Origin: Pseudothauera nasutitermitis
GTDB taxonomy: Bacteria; Pseudomonadota; Gammaproteobacteria; Burkholderiales; Rhodocyclaceae
Assembly: GCF_004801295.1 (NCBI RefSeq)
Contig: NZ_SSOC01000003.1
Span: 595,738-659,737, forward strand
Direction of reading: 5' to 3'
Length of the DNA: 64,000 bases
Below, piece after piece: positions 1 to 11,329 of the stretch. The number at the start of each line of letters is the position of its first letter. The stretch's first letter is position 1. A program made the translations under genes and the position numbers. The notes beneath the pieces were generated by a model that was not told the DNA's origin, made no database searches, and saw nothing but the letters and a program-made list of their open reading frames with translations.

Positions 1-255
1 GGGCAGATGAGCCGCGTGGATTCCGCGCGCATCGCCAAGATCAAGGCCGAAAACGCCGGCCTGCAGATCGCCGGCTGCGTGGTCGCCTCGGATGCCTTCT
101 TCCCGTTCCGCGACGGCCTGGACGTGCTCGCCCAGGCCGGCGCCACCGCGGTGATCCAACCGGGCGGTTCGATGCGCGACGCCGAGGTGATCGCCGCCGC
201 CGACGAGCAGAACGTCGCCATGGTGTTCACCGGCTTCCGCCACTTCCGCCACTGA
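1..255 (+). CDS. purH: PurH C-terminal fragment (AICAR transformylase/IMP cyclohydrolase)
   Basis: This is the 3' end of a gene that begins left of the window. The frame is open from base 1 and stops at 253-255. The visible residues include [21 protein letters not shown] and [12 protein letters not shown], which belong to the AICAR formyltransferase half of bifunctional PurH, followed by the usual end of the protein ([11 protein letters not shown]). PurH catalyses the last two steps of IMP synthesis in the cytosol. It is followed after 13 bp by purD, an order common in proteobacteria and consistent with one purine operon. The N-terminal cyclohydrolase half cannot be judged. Confidence 0.95.
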   Translation, partial: GQMSRVDSARIAKIKAENAGLQIAGCVVASDAFFPFRDGLDVLAQAGATAVIQPGGSMRDAEVIAAADEQNVAMVFTGFRHFRH

Positions 256-268
256 TCGGAGCGCGTAC

Positions 269-1543
269 ATGAAAGTCCTCGTCATCGGCTCGGGCGGACG
301 CGAACACGCCATCGCCTGGAAGCTCGCCCAGTCGCCCAAGGTCACCCGCGTGCTGGTCGCGCCGGGCAACGCCGGCACCGCGCGCGAGCCGCTGCTGGAA
401 AACGTGCCGCTGATCGCCATCGACGATCTGGTCGATCTCGCCCACCGCGAGCGCGTGGTGTTCACCGTGGTCGGCCCGGAAGCCCCGCTGGCCGCCGGCG
501 TGGTCGACGCCTTCCGCGCCGCCGGGCTGCCGATCTTCGGCCCGGCGCAGGCCGCCGCCCGGCTGGAAAGCTCCAAGGACTTCGCCAAGCAGTTTCTGGT
601 CCGCCACGGCATCCCGACCGCCAAGTACCAGACCTTCGCCGATGCCGCCCAGGCGCATGCCTACATCGATGCCGAGGGCGCGCCCATCGTCATCAAGGCC
701 GACGGCCTGGCCGCCGGCAAGGGCGTGGTGGTGGCGATGACGCTGGAAGAAGCGCATGCCGCCATCGACATGATGCTGCTCGACAACAAGATGGGCGACG
801 CGGGCGCGCGCGTGGTCATCGAAGAATTCATGCAGGGCGAGGAAGCCAGCTTCATCGTCATGGCCGACGGCAAGAACGCCCTGGCGCTGGCCACCAGCCA
901 GGACCACAAACGCCTGCAGGACGGCGACCAGGGCCCCAACACCGGCGGCATGGGTGCCTACTCGCCCGCCCCGGTGGTCACCCCGGAAGTGCACGCCCGC
1001 GTGATGCGCGAGATCATCCAGCCCACGCTGGCCGGCATGGCCGCCGACGGCACGCCCTACACCGGCTTCCTGTACGCCGGCCTGATGATCGACGAGGCCG
1101 GCCGCCCGCGCGTGGTCGAATTCAACTGCCGCCTGGGCGACCCGGAAACCCAGCCCATCCTGCTGCGCCTGAAGACCGACCTGGCCGATCTGGTGGAAGC
1201 CGCCATCGCCGGCAGGCTCGACCAGACCGAGGCCGAATGGGACCGCCGCGTCGCCCTCGGCGTGGTGCTCGCCGCCGCCGGCTACCCCGAAGCGCCGCGC
1301 AAGGGCGACGCCATCACCGGCCTGCCGGCCGACACCGACGACCTGCACGTCTTCCACGCCGGCACGGCCGAACAGGATGGGCGGATCGTCACCGCCGGCG
1401 GACGCGTGCTGTGCGTCACCGCGCTGGGCGACAACGTGCGCACTGCGCAGAAGCTCGCCTACGAGGCTGCCGACCAGATCCAGTTCGACGGCCGCCAGTA
1501 TCGCCGCGACATCGGTCACCGCGCCGTTGCCCGCAAGAGCTGA
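269..1543 (+). CDS. purD: Phosphoribosylamine--glycine ligase PurD
   Basis: PurD is a cytosolic ATP-grasp enzyme that joins glycine to phosphoribosylamine, the second step of purine synthesis. The 424-residue product starts with [17 protein letters not shown], the signature N-terminus. It has the ATP-grasp core ([13 protein letters not shown], about residues 140-155), the segment [19 protein letters not shown], and the metal/ATP-binding [12 protein letters not shown] near residue 290. The length is normal for the family. A GATCGGAG stretch precedes the ATG. It lies between purH and hemF; hemF begins 3 bp after the purD stop, so the three genes are probably co-transcribed although hemF belongs to another pathway. 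Confidence 0.97.
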   Translation: MKVLVIGSGGREHAIAWKLAQSPKVTRVLVAPGNAGTAREPLLENVPLIAIDDLVDLAHRERVVFTVVGPEAPLAAGVVDAFRAAGLPIFGPAQAAARLESSKDFAKQFLVRHGIPTAKYQTFADAAQAHAYIDAEGAPIVIKADGLAAGKGVVVAMTLEEAHAAIDMMLLDNKMGDAGARVVIEEFMQGEEASFIVMADGKNALALATSQDHKRLQDGDQGPNTGGMGAYSPAPVVTPEVHARVMREIIQPTLAGMAADGTPYTGFLYAGLMIDEAGRPRVVEFNCRLGDPETQPILLRLKTDLADLVEAAIAGRLDQTEAEWDRRVALGVVLAAAGYPEAPRKGDAITGLPADTDDLHVFHAGTAEQDGRIVTAGGRVLCVTALGDNVRTAQKLAYEAADQIQFDGRQYRRDIGHRAVARKS

Positions 1544-1546
1544 GGC

Positions 1547-2470
1547 ATGACCGGCGACACGCCCGATCTGGCGCGGATCAAGCAGTATCTCACCGGCCTG
1601 CAGGCACGCATCGTCGAACGCTTGGAAGCCTTCGACGGCCAGCCCTTCCACGCCGACGGCTGGGAGCGCCCCGGCGGGGGCGGCGGGCTTACCCGCGTCA
1701 TCGAGGACGGTGGCTTCTTCGAACGCGGCGGCGTCAATTTCTCCCATGTCATGGGTGACGGCATGCCCGCCTCGGCCACCGCGCACCGCCCCGAACTCGC
1801 CGGCCGGCGTTTCGAGGCCATGGGCGTCTCGCTGGTACTGCACCCGCGCAACCCGTACTGCCCCACCGCGCACATGAACGTGCGCTGCTTCGTCGCGCTG
1901 GCCGAAGGCAAGACCCCGGTATGGTGGTTCGGCGGCGGGCTGGACCTCACGCCCTACTATCCTTTCGAAGAGGACGTGCGCCACTTCCACGCCACCTGCA
2001 AGGCCGCCGTGCTGCCCTATGGCGGCGAGGCCGAATACCGCCGGCTGAAGGAATGGTGCGACCGCTACTTCCACCTCAAGCACCGCAACGAAGCGCGCGG
2101 CGTGGGCGGGCTGTTCTTCGACGACCTGGGCGCCGACGGCAAGACCGGTTTCGACGCCGCCTTCGGCCTCACCCGTTCGGTGGGCGATGCGTTCCTGGAG
2201 GCCTACCTGCCCCTCCTCGAACGCCGCCGCGACACGCCCTACGGCGAACGTGAACGCGACTTCCAGGCCTACCGGCGCGGGCGCTACGTGGAATTCAACC
2301 TGGTGTTCGACCGCGGCACGCTGTTCGGCCTGCAATCGGGCGGGCGCACCGAATCCATCCTGATGTCGCTGCCGCCCATCGTCAAATGGCGCTACGACTG
2401 GCACCCCGAGCCGGGCAGCCCCGAGGCCGAACTGTACGAACGCTATCTGAAGCCCCAAGACTGGGCCTGA
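1547..2470 (+). CDS. hemF: Oxygen-dependent coproporphyrinogen-III oxidase HemF
   Basis: HemF decarboxylates coproporphyrinogen III to protoporphyrinogen IX using O2, in the cytosol. The 307-residue product has the family landmarks: [19 protein letters not shown] near the N-terminus, [60 protein letters not shown] and the C-terminal [20 protein letters not shown]. The length is typical. It follows purD by 3 bp, which suggests translation within the same mRNA, and an intrinsic terminator follows it. Four more haem genes (hemC, D, X, Y) converge on it from the right. Confidence 0.96.
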   Translation: MTGDTPDLARIKQYLTGLQARIVERLEAFDGQPFHADGWERPGGGGGLTRVIEDGGFFERGGVNFSHVMGDGMPASATAHRPELAGRRFEAMGVSLVLHPRNPYCPTAHMNVRCFVALAEGKTPVWWFGGGLDLTPYYPFEEDVRHFHATCKAAVLPYGGEAEYRRLKEWCDRYFHLKHRNEARGVGGLFFDDLGADGKTGFDAAFGLTRSVGDAFLEAYLPLLERRRDTPYGERERDFQAYRRGRYVEFNLVFDRGTLFGLQSGGRTESILMSLPPIVKWRYDWHPEPGSPEAELYERYLKPQDWA

Positions 2471-2488
2471 AGCGCGCCAAGCACCAAT

Positions 2489-2519
2489 AAAAAACCGCCA
2501 CACATGCTGGCGGTTTTTT
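2489..2519. terminator. Bidirectional intrinsic terminator between hemF and hemY
   Basis: An A6 run, CCGCCA, a 7-nt loop, TGGCGG and a T6 run form a perfect 12-bp stem when the A/T arms are included. It lies between the convergent hemF and hemY and can serve both strands. Confidence 0.85.
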
Positions 2520-2556
2520 GTTTTCCGCGGAACCCCACGCGCCAGGCCCCACAGGA

Positions 2557-3759
2557 CTAATCGGCGAGCGCGACACTCCCCGCCGGCTCGGCCGACACCC
2601 TGGCCGCCGCACGGTAATGCGCCTGCGCCTCCTCGGCGCGCCCCAACTGCTCCAGCAGGCCGGCCAGCGCCAAGTGGGTTTCCACGTCTTCCTCGATCTT
2701 CAGCGAAACGTCCAGATAGCTTTCCGCCTTGCCCCACAGCTGTGCCTGCAGGCACAGGCGGCCCAGCGCCAGCAGCAGGCCGGCATCCTTGGGGTGCTGC
2801 TTGAGCCAGCTTTCCGCCTTGGCCAGGCAGGCCACCGCGTCGTCCTGGCCGCACAGCGCATACAGGCGCGCCAGGCCGGAATCCCATTCGGCGTCGAGCA
2901 ACTGTTCCAGCTTGCGGCGCGCCAGCGCGCCCTGCCCGCCGGCCACCAGGATCGGCACGGCACGCTCGACCATGCGCCGGTCCTTCAACTCACCGGCGGG
3001 AATGCTCTTCCAGTAGTCGGCCAGTGCCTGTCCGTCGCCGGAGAGCTGGCGCAGACGCTCGACGTGGGCGCGGCGGATCACCGGCTCGACCTGCTCGTCG
3101 GACAAGGCCTTGTGCTTGTACAACTGGCGGGCCAGCTTGAGCACCTCGTCCCAGTGGCGCAGCGCCGAAGCCACGCGCAGCGACAGGCGCAGCGCGGCGA
3201 TCTGCCGGTGGCCGAGCAGGCGCAGGGTTTCCAGGCGCTCGGCGGCCAGATCGAAATGGCGGTCTTCCACCGCCAGTTCGGCCTCGGTCATCAGGCGCGC
3301 GGCGCGGGCCTCGTCGCCCTGCTCCGCCACCCGCGCCATCCAGGTCTTGTAGCGCGTCTCGTCGCGCATCGCATGGGCGGCGCGTGCCGCCACCAGCGCG
3401 GCCATCGCCGGGCTCTCGCCATGCGTATAGGCCTTGTCGGCGAATTTCACCGACTGGGCGAAGCGCCCTTCGAACAGCGTGCGCAGCGCGTCGCGCAGCG
3501 CACGCCCGGCCTTGTCGCGCCGACGGCGCTCGCGGAAGGCGCCCACTGCACCCGGCAGCGCCAGGGTACGGCGCACCACGCGGACCAGCAGATAGGCGAT
3601 GACGAACGCGGCCAGCAGGCCGATGACCACCAGGTTGAGGGAAAGCTGCACGCGGTACGGCGGCACCACCAGCAGCACGTAGCCGGTATTGATGCTCGCC
3701 ACGGTGGCCAGGCCGGCCGCCAGCGCGAAGATGCCGATGAGCCAGATCAATGCACGCAT
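2557..3759 (-). CDS. hemY: HemY-type TPR membrane protein of haem biosynthesis
   Basis: This is the proteobacterial HemY protein (HemY_N plus TPR domains), not the Bacillus oxidase of the same name. The start MRALIWLIG was chosen because it opens directly with a transmembrane helix; a second helix lies near residues 35-60 (LSLNLVVIGLLAAFVIAYLLV). The rest is a soluble helical region with TPR-like units, for example around LALGRLCLQAQLWGKAESYLDVSLK and LAGLLEQLGRAEEAQAHYRAA. At 400 residues it has the usual size. It follows hemX by 13 bp at the end of hemC-D-X-Y. Its biochemical role is uncertain; it is usually considered a membrane organiser of late tetrapyrrole steps. Confidence 0.9.
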   Translation of the reverse strand: MRALIWLIGIFALAAGLATVASINTGYVLLVVPPYRVQLSLNLVVIGLLAAFVIAYLLVRVVRRTLALPGAVGAFRERRRRDKAGRALRDALRTLFEGRFAQSVKFADKAYTHGESPAMAALVAARAAHAMRDETRYKTWMARVAEQGDEARAARLMTEAELAVEDRHFDLAAERLETLRLLGHRQIAALRLSLRVASALRHWDEVLKLARQLYKHKALSDEQVEPVIRRAHVERLRQLSGDGQALADYWKSIPAGELKDRRMVERAVPILVAGGQGALARRKLEQLLDAEWDSGLARLYALCGQDDAVACLAKAESWLKQHPKDAGLLLALGRLCLQAQLWGKAESYLDVSLKIEEDVETHLALAGLLEQLGRAEEAQAHYRAAARVSAEPAGSVALAD

Positions 3760-3772
3760 GTCGGCCTCCGCG

Positions 3773-4996
3773 TCACTCGCCGGCCGCCGGCGCAGCACTC
3801 TCCGGTGCCGGCGCGGCGGGGCGCGCGCCCAGCGGGTTGCCACCGCGGGCCTGCAGCAGACGCAGGGCGCCGACGCTGTCGAGCGTGGCGCCGTGTTCGA
3901 TGACCACCGGCGTGGCTTCCAGTGCCTTCAGTTCGGCCACCACGGCCGCCACGCGCTCGTCGCGCGCATCGAAGAAGCGCTCGATCCAGCCGCGCGCCTG
4001 GGCCAGATCGGCCTCGAAGCCGCGCCCGTCGCGCGCCAGCAGGGCGAGCCGCGCGGTGAGCAGGCGGATCTTGACGTTCTCGCGCAGGAAGGCGCTCTGC
4101 GCCGGCGCGAGCAGCACCGGGTCGGACTGGTCCAGGCGCTCCACGCGCACCAGGGTCTTGAGTTCCTGCCACAGGTCGTTCGCCAGGGCCTGGGAGAAAT
4201 CGAGCACCGCCGCAGCGACACCCGGCGTGGCCTCACCACTCGTCTCCACCGGCTCAACCGCCACGCGTTCGGCCGGCAGTTCGCCAGCGTAGGCCAGCGG
4301 AAGCGCATCCACGCGCTCCAGCACGCCTTCCAGGCGCCCGGCGATACCCTGCACGTCCACCTGCGGCTGGGCACGCAGCTGCTCGATGTCATGTGCCAGG
4401 GCACGGCGCAGCGGCGCAAGCTGGCCGCGATCCAGGCTGGCCAGACGGGCGTCCGCGCCCTGCAGGGCGATCAGCGCGGCCTCGACGTTGCCGGCGAGCA
4501 TGAGTTGCTGCCCGGCGATGGTCACGGCCTGTTCGACCTCGGCCATCACCCGGTCTTCGCGCGAACGCGAGAATTCCTGGTAGAGCGCCTCCAGCGCGGT
4601 GGCCTGGCCCTCAGTGTCGGCCACCTTGGCCTCCAGCGCGCCCAGCTTGCCCTGCAGCGTGGCGATGGCGTCCTGCTGCTGGCGCGACAGGGTGCGCGAT
4701 TCGGTGGCGACGGTATCGGCGCCGGCCAGCCGGCGGGCCAGTTCGTCGCGCAGTTCACCGACCTGCGCACGGGTCTGCCAGGCTTGCCACCCAGCCAGCG
4801 CCGCCGCGCCAGCCGCGAGTACGGCGAGCAGGAATGCAAGCCCGGACGCAGCACTGCGCGGCGGACGGGCAACGGGAGTAGGAGGCGCCTCGGCGGCGGA
4901 CGTGCCGGGCTGCTCCGGCGCGGAATCTTCCGGGGCTTGGGCGGCCGTCTGCGCGGACGGCGACGGCTGAGTCAGCGCGGGGAGTTCTTCTTTCAT
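3773..4996 (-). CDS. hemX: HemX-like membrane protein (uroporphyrinogen-III C-methyltransferase family annotation)
   Basis: The protein has 407 residues: a short Pro/Ala-rich cytosolic N-terminus, one transmembrane helix near residues 50-70 (GLAFLLAVLAAGAAALAGW), then a long, probably coiled-coil region (TLQGKLGALEAKVADTEGQ) and a helical C-terminal domain. This is the layout of proteobacterial HemX. The family is often labelled uroporphyrinogen-III methyltransferase, but no SAM-binding methylase motif is visible, so that activity should not be assumed. It sits between hemD (9 bp gap) and hemY (13 bp gap), which supports a role linked to haem synthesis at the membrane. Confidence 0.88.
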   Translation of the reverse strand: MKEELPALTQPSPSAQTAAQAPEDSAPEQPGTSAAEAPPTPVARPPRSAASGLAFLLAVLAAGAAALAGWQAWQTRAQVGELRDELARRLAGADTVATESRTLSRQQQDAIATLQGKLGALEAKVADTEGQATALEALYQEFSRSREDRVMAEVEQAVTIAGQQLMLAGNVEAALIALQGADARLASLDRGQLAPLRRALAHDIEQLRAQPQVDVQGIAGRLEGVLERVDALPLAYAGELPAERVAVEPVETSGEATPGVAAAVLDFSQALANDLWQELKTLVRVERLDQSDPVLLAPAQSAFLRENVKIRLLTARLALLARDGRGFEADLAQARGWIERFFDARDERVAAVVAELKALEATPVVIEHGATLDSVGALRLLQARGGNPLGARPAAPAPESAAPAAGE

Positions 4997-5005
4997 GCGT
5001 TCAGT

Positions 5006-5800
5006 TTAACCGAGGCGGCCGCCGAAGTGCGCTGCCAGCGCGTCGAGCAGGGCGGCATCGCCGGGCGGTGTGTCGATGACCCTGGCAAATCCGGCCTCGC
5101 ATGCAGCGTCGGCGATGCGCGGATGGGAGGCGAACGCCGGCACGCCGGCCAGCGCGGCGGGCAGTGCGCCGCCCAGCAGATCGAGCAGGTTGCGCACGCC
5201 TTCGCTGCTGGTCAGGCTGATCGCGTCGAGCTCGCCACGCACGGCTGCACTGCGCAGCGTATCCGCATCGACCTTGGGCAGCACCCGCCGGTAGCAGGTC
5301 ACGTACTCCACCCGCGCGCCACGCGCACGCAAGGTGTCGCCCAGCAGATCGCGCCCGCCGTCGCCACGCAGCACCAGGACTGCACGGCCGCGCACGGCTT
5401 GCTCGGCAAAGGCCGGCAGGGCCAGCACCGCCTCGCTGTCGAAACCGCTATCCGGCGCAATCACCTGCTGGAAACCGTATTCCGCCAGCGTCCGCTCGCT
5501 GCCCTTGCCGACCGTGGACACGATTACGCCGGACGGCCAGGCGCGCCGCGCGAGGATCGCACCCAACGCATGGCGAACCGCGTTGGGGCTGACGAAGAAG
5601 GCCAGATCGAATTCATCAAGGCGGTCGGCGACCGCGTGCAACGCGGCCGGATCGGCCAGCCCCTCGATAGCCATCACCGGAAAGCGCAGGGCGGTGCCGC
5701 CGCGCGCCGCGATGGCCTCGCACAGCGCCCCTGCCTGTTCTTCGGGGCGCGTGACGGCGATGCGACGCCCCGCCAGCGGCAAAGGCTCAGACACGTTCAT
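5006..5800 (-). CDS. hemD: Uroporphyrinogen-III synthase HemD
   Basis: HemD cyclises hydroxymethylbilane, the product of HemC, with inversion of ring D to give uroporphyrinogen III. The family diverges strongly in sequence, but the 264-residue product shows the expected pattern: GRRIAVTRPEEQAGALCEAI at the start, FFVSPNAVRHAL near residue 70, VGKGSERTLAEYGF, and ISLTSSEGVRNLLDLLG near residue 190, followed by AFASHPRIADAACEAGF. Position directly after hemC (15 bp) and before hemX supports the call. Length is within the family range. Confidence 0.93.
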   Translation of the reverse strand: MNVSEPLPLAGRRIAVTRPEEQAGALCEAIAARGGTALRFPVMAIEGLADPAALHAVADRLDEFDLAFFVSPNAVRHALGAILARRAWPSGVIVSTVGKGSERTLAEYGFQQVIAPDSGFDSEAVLALPAFAEQAVRGRAVLVLRGDGGRDLLGDTLRARGARVEYVTCYRRVLPKVDADTLRSAAVRGELDAISLTSSEGVRNLLDLLGGALPAALAGVPAFASHPRIADAACEAGFARVIDTPPGDAALLDALAAHFGGRLG

Positions 5801-5815
5801 CTGCTCGGCAAACGC

Positions 5816-6772
5816 TCAACCCAGCGTGGCGAGGATGTCTTCCGCGCCCTGGGCACGCAGCTCATCGGCCAGTTGCTTGCCGAGCGCTTCGGCCTGGGCC
5901 GGGTCGCCTTCGAGCTCGGCGCGCACCATGCGGCTGCCGTCCGGCAATGCGACGAAGCCACGCAGCCACAGACGGCCGGCACGGATTTCGGCGTAGGCGC
6001 CCAGGGGCACTTCGCAACTGCCGGCCAGCGCGCGCGCCACGGTGCGCTCGGCGCGCACGCAGGCGGAGGTGTCCGGATCGTTGAGCGGGGCCAGCCAGGC
6101 GGCGACCTCGGGGCGGCTGGCCAGGCATTCGATGCCCAACGCGCCCTGCCCGGCGGCCGGCAGCGAGACTTCCGACGGCAGCACCGCGCGGATGCGCTCG
6201 CCCAGACCCAGGCGCTTGAGGCCGGCGGCGGCGAGGATGATCGCATCGTACTGGCCCTCGTCGAGCTTGCGCAGGCGGGTATCCAGGTTGCCGCGCAGAC
6301 TGGTGACGGCAAGATAGGGGTAGTTCATGTGCAGTTGCGATTCGCGGCGCAGCGAAGAGGTGCCGACCACCGCGCCCGGCGGCATGTCCTCCAGGCTGGC
6401 GTAGCGGCTGGAGACGAAGGCGTCCAGCGGCACTTCGCGCGCGGAGATGCACGGCAGGGCAAAGGGCTCGCCCAGCTCCATCGGCACGTCCTTCATCGAA
6501 TGCACGGCGATGTCGGCACGGCCGTCGAGCAGCGCGGTTTCCAGTTCCTTGACGAACAGGCCCTTGCCGCCCACCTTGGCGAGCGGGCGGTCGAGAATCT
6601 GGTCGCCGCGCGTGGTCATGCCCAGCAGTTCGACCTGGCAGGCCGGATACAATGCCTCCAGCCGGGCCTTGACGTGCTCGGCCTGCCACAAGGCCAGACG
6701 GCTTTCTCGGGTGGCGATGACGATGCGCTCGGGCGCGCGGACGGTGGCACTGCCGGGTTCGATTTGGGTCAC
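5816..6772 (-). CDS. hemC: Porphobilinogen deaminase HemC
   Basis: HemC polymerises four porphobilinogen units into hydroxymethylbilane. The 318-residue protein carries [32 protein letters not shown] (residues 91-97), GTSSLRR (137-143), RGNLDTRL, and [10 protein letters not shown] with Cys253, the expected attachment point of the dipyrromethane cofactor. It is the first gene of the minus-strand hemC-D-X-Y group. The start MTQIEPGS is about ten residues longer than minimal homologues; no better downstream start is evident. Confidence 0.96.
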   Translation of the reverse strand: MTQIEPGSATVRAPERIVIATRESRLALWQAEHVKARLEALYPACQVELLGMTTRGDQILDRPLAKVGGKGLFVKELETALLDGRADIAVHSMKDVPMELGEPFALPCISAREVPLDAFVSSRYASLEDMPPGAVVGTSSLRRESQLHMNYPYLAVTSLRGNLDTRLRKLDEGQYDAIILAAAGLKRLGLGERIRAVLPSEVSLPAAGQGALGIECLASRPEVAAWLAPLNDPDTSACVRAERTVARALAGSCEVPLGAYAEIRAGRLWLRGFVALPDGSRMVRAELEGDPAQAEALGKQLADELRAQGAEDILATLG

Positions 6773-7046
6773 AGTCGGAAAACTCTTGCAAGGAAAACGG
6801 AATACATGCCGGGGGCAGTTCTTTGCCGCAGCGCAGCATCAGGGTTGACTCGCATGGCGCGCAGACTGGGCGCGATTCTAGCATGCGTGCCGCTCGCCCT
6901 TTCCGCCGCGCCCGGTGTGCTCAGGGCAGCCGGATGAACATGCCGGGCCGCCTCGCAGCGACTGCGTGCCGCGCGCGATCGCACCGACCCGTGAGAAGAT
7001 GGCGGAGCCCATCCCCGATCAACCCACAATCCAGAAAGCGACCGAC

Positions 7047-9803
<2,757 letters not shown>

Positions 9804-9806
9804 AAC

Positions 9807-9830
9807 GGCGGGCAAAACGCATTGCCCGCC
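9807..9830 (+). terminator. Hairpin after ppc
   Basis: A perfect 9-bp stem (GGCGGGCAA/TTGCCCGCC) with a 6-nt loop starts 3 bases after the ppc stop. No T-run follows, so it may act as a weak terminator or as a 3'-end stabiliser rather than a classical intrinsic terminator. Confidence 0.5.
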
Positions 9831-9876
9831 CTGTCTCCGCGCATTACAATCCACGAAAATGAAAGGAGGCGAGGCC

Positions 9877-10098
9877 ATGGCAGAATCCACCATCACCGCA
9901 AAGGGACAAACCACGGTCCCTGCCCGCATCCGGGCGCTCATCGACGCCGCACCCGGCACCCGGCTGGTGTGGCACGTCATGCCCGACGGAGGGCTTATCG
10001 TACGCGCCAAGACCAAGTCGATCCTGGACCTTGCCGGAACGCTGCAAGCGCCTGCAGGCAGGCACGTTGCCATCGAAGACATGAATGCCTGGCGCTGA
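9877..10098 (+). CDS. AbrB/SpoVT-type antitoxin
   Basis: A 73-residue protein with a SpoVT-AbrB swapped-hairpin DNA-binding fold at its N-terminus: ESTITAKGQTTVPARIRALI, then GTRLVWHVMPDGGLIVRAK. Such proteins bind DNA, repress their own operon and neutralise a partner PIN RNase through the C-terminal tail. The start at 9877 (MAESTIT) is preferred because AAAGGAGG lies 8 bases upstream; an earlier in-frame ATG at 9859 overlaps that ribosome-binding site. Its stop overlaps the next gene's ATG (TGATG), which indicates translational coupling with the toxin. The pair lies between ppc and a duplicated ppc tail. Confidence 0.88.
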   Translation: MAESTITAKGQTTVPARIRALIDAAPGTRLVWHVMPDGGLIVRAKTKSILDLAGTLQAPAGRHVAIEDMNAWR

Positions 10099-10499
10099 TG
10101 GCGGCGCTTGACACCAACGTTCTGGTCCGCCTGCTCGTCGAAGACGACGTAGCGCAGCTTGCAGCCGCCAAAAAGCTGATCAGCCAATGCATGAACGCCG
10201 GCGAAACGCTCCATGTCCCGGTAACCGTCATGCTTGAGCTTGAATGGGTGCTGCGCTCCAGCTTCGGTTTTGCCAAAGCCACCGTGGTGCACACCCTCGC
10301 GCAGTTGCTGTCGTCCGCGGAACTGACCTTCGAATCAGAAGGGGCCGTGGAACTGGCCCTGGCCCACTACAGCCAGGGCACCGCCGACTATTCCGACTGC
10401 CTGCACGTCGCACTGGCCGGCCAGGCAGGGGAACAACCCTTATGGACCTTCGACAAAGCAGCAGCAAAAGTAGACGGGGCGCGGCTGTTGCCCGCATAG
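10098..10499 (+). CDS. PIN-domain toxin (VapC-like RNase)
   Basis: The 133-residue product is a PIN-domain protein expected to cleave RNA with Mg2+. The acidic active-site set is in place: Asp5 in LDTNVLVRLL, Glu47 in MLELEWVL, Asp100 (with Asp97) in TADYSDCLHVALA, and Asp119 in WTFDKAA. The ATG overlaps the antitoxin stop by one base. VapC-like toxins usually target tRNA or rRNA, but the target cannot be read from sequence. No frameshift or missing catalytic residue is visible, so the module is probably functional. Confidence 0.9.
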   Translation: MAALDTNVLVRLLVEDDVAQLAAAKKLISQCMNAGETLHVPVTVMLELEWVLRSSFGFAKATVVHTLAQLLSSAELTFESEGAVELALAHYSQGTADYSDCLHVALAGQAGEQPLWTFDKAAAKVDGARLLPA

Positions 10500-10727
10500 A
10501 CGAAGAAAAGAATCCGGAACCGGGCAACTCGCCGGATCGATCCGCCAAATCGCAGCACCAGTTCGGCCAGTCGCCGACCTGCCAGATGCAGCGCTTTTCT
10601 CCGCTTTCCATGCGGAGATTGAGCGACCGATTCGCCGCAAGGGCCAATCATTCTCCGCGTGACGTGCGGTGGATCATTTGGTGGCGCGACACACTACAGC
10701 CTTGAGCAGCTACACCGAAGGGGGCAG
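10500..10727. other. Gene-free spacer after the toxin gene
   Basis: I see no supportable gene, terminator or repeat in this stretch. Short open frames here lack family resemblance and a good ribosome-binding site. Together with the ppc-tail copy that follows, it forms a 420-bp non-coding interval before pilE. Confidence 0.5.
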
Positions 10728-10863
10728 CCTCGACCCGCTCAGCCACGTTCAGGTGGAACTGCTGCGCCGCCACTGCGAAGCGCACGACGACGAACGCATC
10801 CGCCTGGGACTGCTCATCTCGATCAACAACGGGATTGCGGCGGGGTCGCGGAACAGCGGCTGA
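10728..10863 (+). pseudogene. Remnant duplicate of the ppc 3' end
   Basis: The 136 bases match the last 133 bases of ppc (9671-9803) with about seven substitutions and one 3-base insertion (an extra AAC, giving SINNGIAAG in place of SINGIAAG). The frame and stop codon are kept, so the copy would encode [15 protein letters not shown] and the following tail, but it lacks the rest of the enzyme. No start codon with a ribosome-binding site explains it as a gene. It is best read as a duplication scar bracketing the AbrB/PIN module. Confidence 0.9.
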
Positions 10864-10875
10864 GGCGTAAAGAAG

Positions 10876-10905
10876 ATCGGGGCGAACTCACTTGTTCGCC
10901 CCGAT
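10876..10905. terminator. Strong hairpin between the ppc remnant and pilE
   Basis: A perfect 12-bp stem (ATCGGGGCGAAC/GTTCGCCCCGAT) with a 6-nt loop lies between convergently oriented sequences, 15 bp beyond the pilE stop. There is no long T-run on either side. It probably ends the pilin operon transcript. Confidence 0.6.
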
Positions 10906-10919
10906 GAATGTTTACCTGC

Positions 10920-11324
10920 TTACCAGCACTCGGCTACCGATCCTGTACCGCCCTCGGTTCGGGTGCCCGTATGGTTCAGGCCGAGCGTGCCACACAGAGT
11001 GTCACGCTGCTGTGCTCCCTGCGGCACGGCATTAATGAGATAAGTCGTGGCAGTCGGCTGATTTGCGGCGAACTGAAACGTATAGAAATTGCCAAGGTCC
11101 CCTCTGCAAGAGGTGTTTGGCAAGGCGGCCCCGGCGTAGCTCATGTTGGTCGTGTAGTAACGCTCCATGAACTGGGACAGCTCCAGCAAGCACCCTGTTG
11201 CCAATGCCCGTCGTGTTTTCAGAACGTGTTGCTGATAGCTGGGGTAGGCGATCGAGGCCAGAATACCGACGATGACCACCACGATCATCACTTCGATCAA
11301 CGTAAAACCACGCGAACGCGTCAT
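10920..11324 (-). CDS. pilE: Type IV pilus minor pilin PilE
   Basis: A 134-residue type IV pilin-like protein. It has a short leader MTRSRG followed by the prepilin peptidase site G|FTLIE with Glu at mature position 5, and the hydrophobic helix VMIVVVIVGILASIAYPSYQ that packs in the pilus core. The globular part has Cys residues (TGCLLE, NTSCRG, TLCGT, AECW) compatible with the usual C-terminal disulfide. It is the last gene of fimT-pilV-W-X-Y1-E, 5 bp after pilY1. By analogy with Pseudomonas it would be a low-abundance pilin needed to prime pilus assembly. Confidence 0.9.
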   Translation of the reverse strand: MTRSRGFTLIEVMIVVVIVGILASIAYPSYQQHVLKTRRALATGCLLELSQFMERYYTTNMSYAGAALPNTSCRGDLGNFYTFQFAANQPTATTYLINAVPQGAQQRDTLCGTLGLNHTGTRTEGGTGSVAECW

Positions 11325-11329
11325 CTCGG

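Noticed and set aside
227..2887. Very long open frame (886 codons) on the minus strand across purD and hemF
   Set aside because: It is antisense to two certain genes, has no family resemblance, and its low-complexity Gly/Ala/Arg content is typical of high-GC shadow frames.
3689..6937. 1082-codon plus-strand frame across the hem genes
   Set aside because: It lies opposite hemC, hemD, hemX and hemY, which carry clear motifs; composition is that of a shadow frame.
10500..10727. Small minus- and plus-strand open frames after the toxin gene
   Set aside because: No ribosome-binding site, no recognisable family, and they overlap each other; treated as non-coding.
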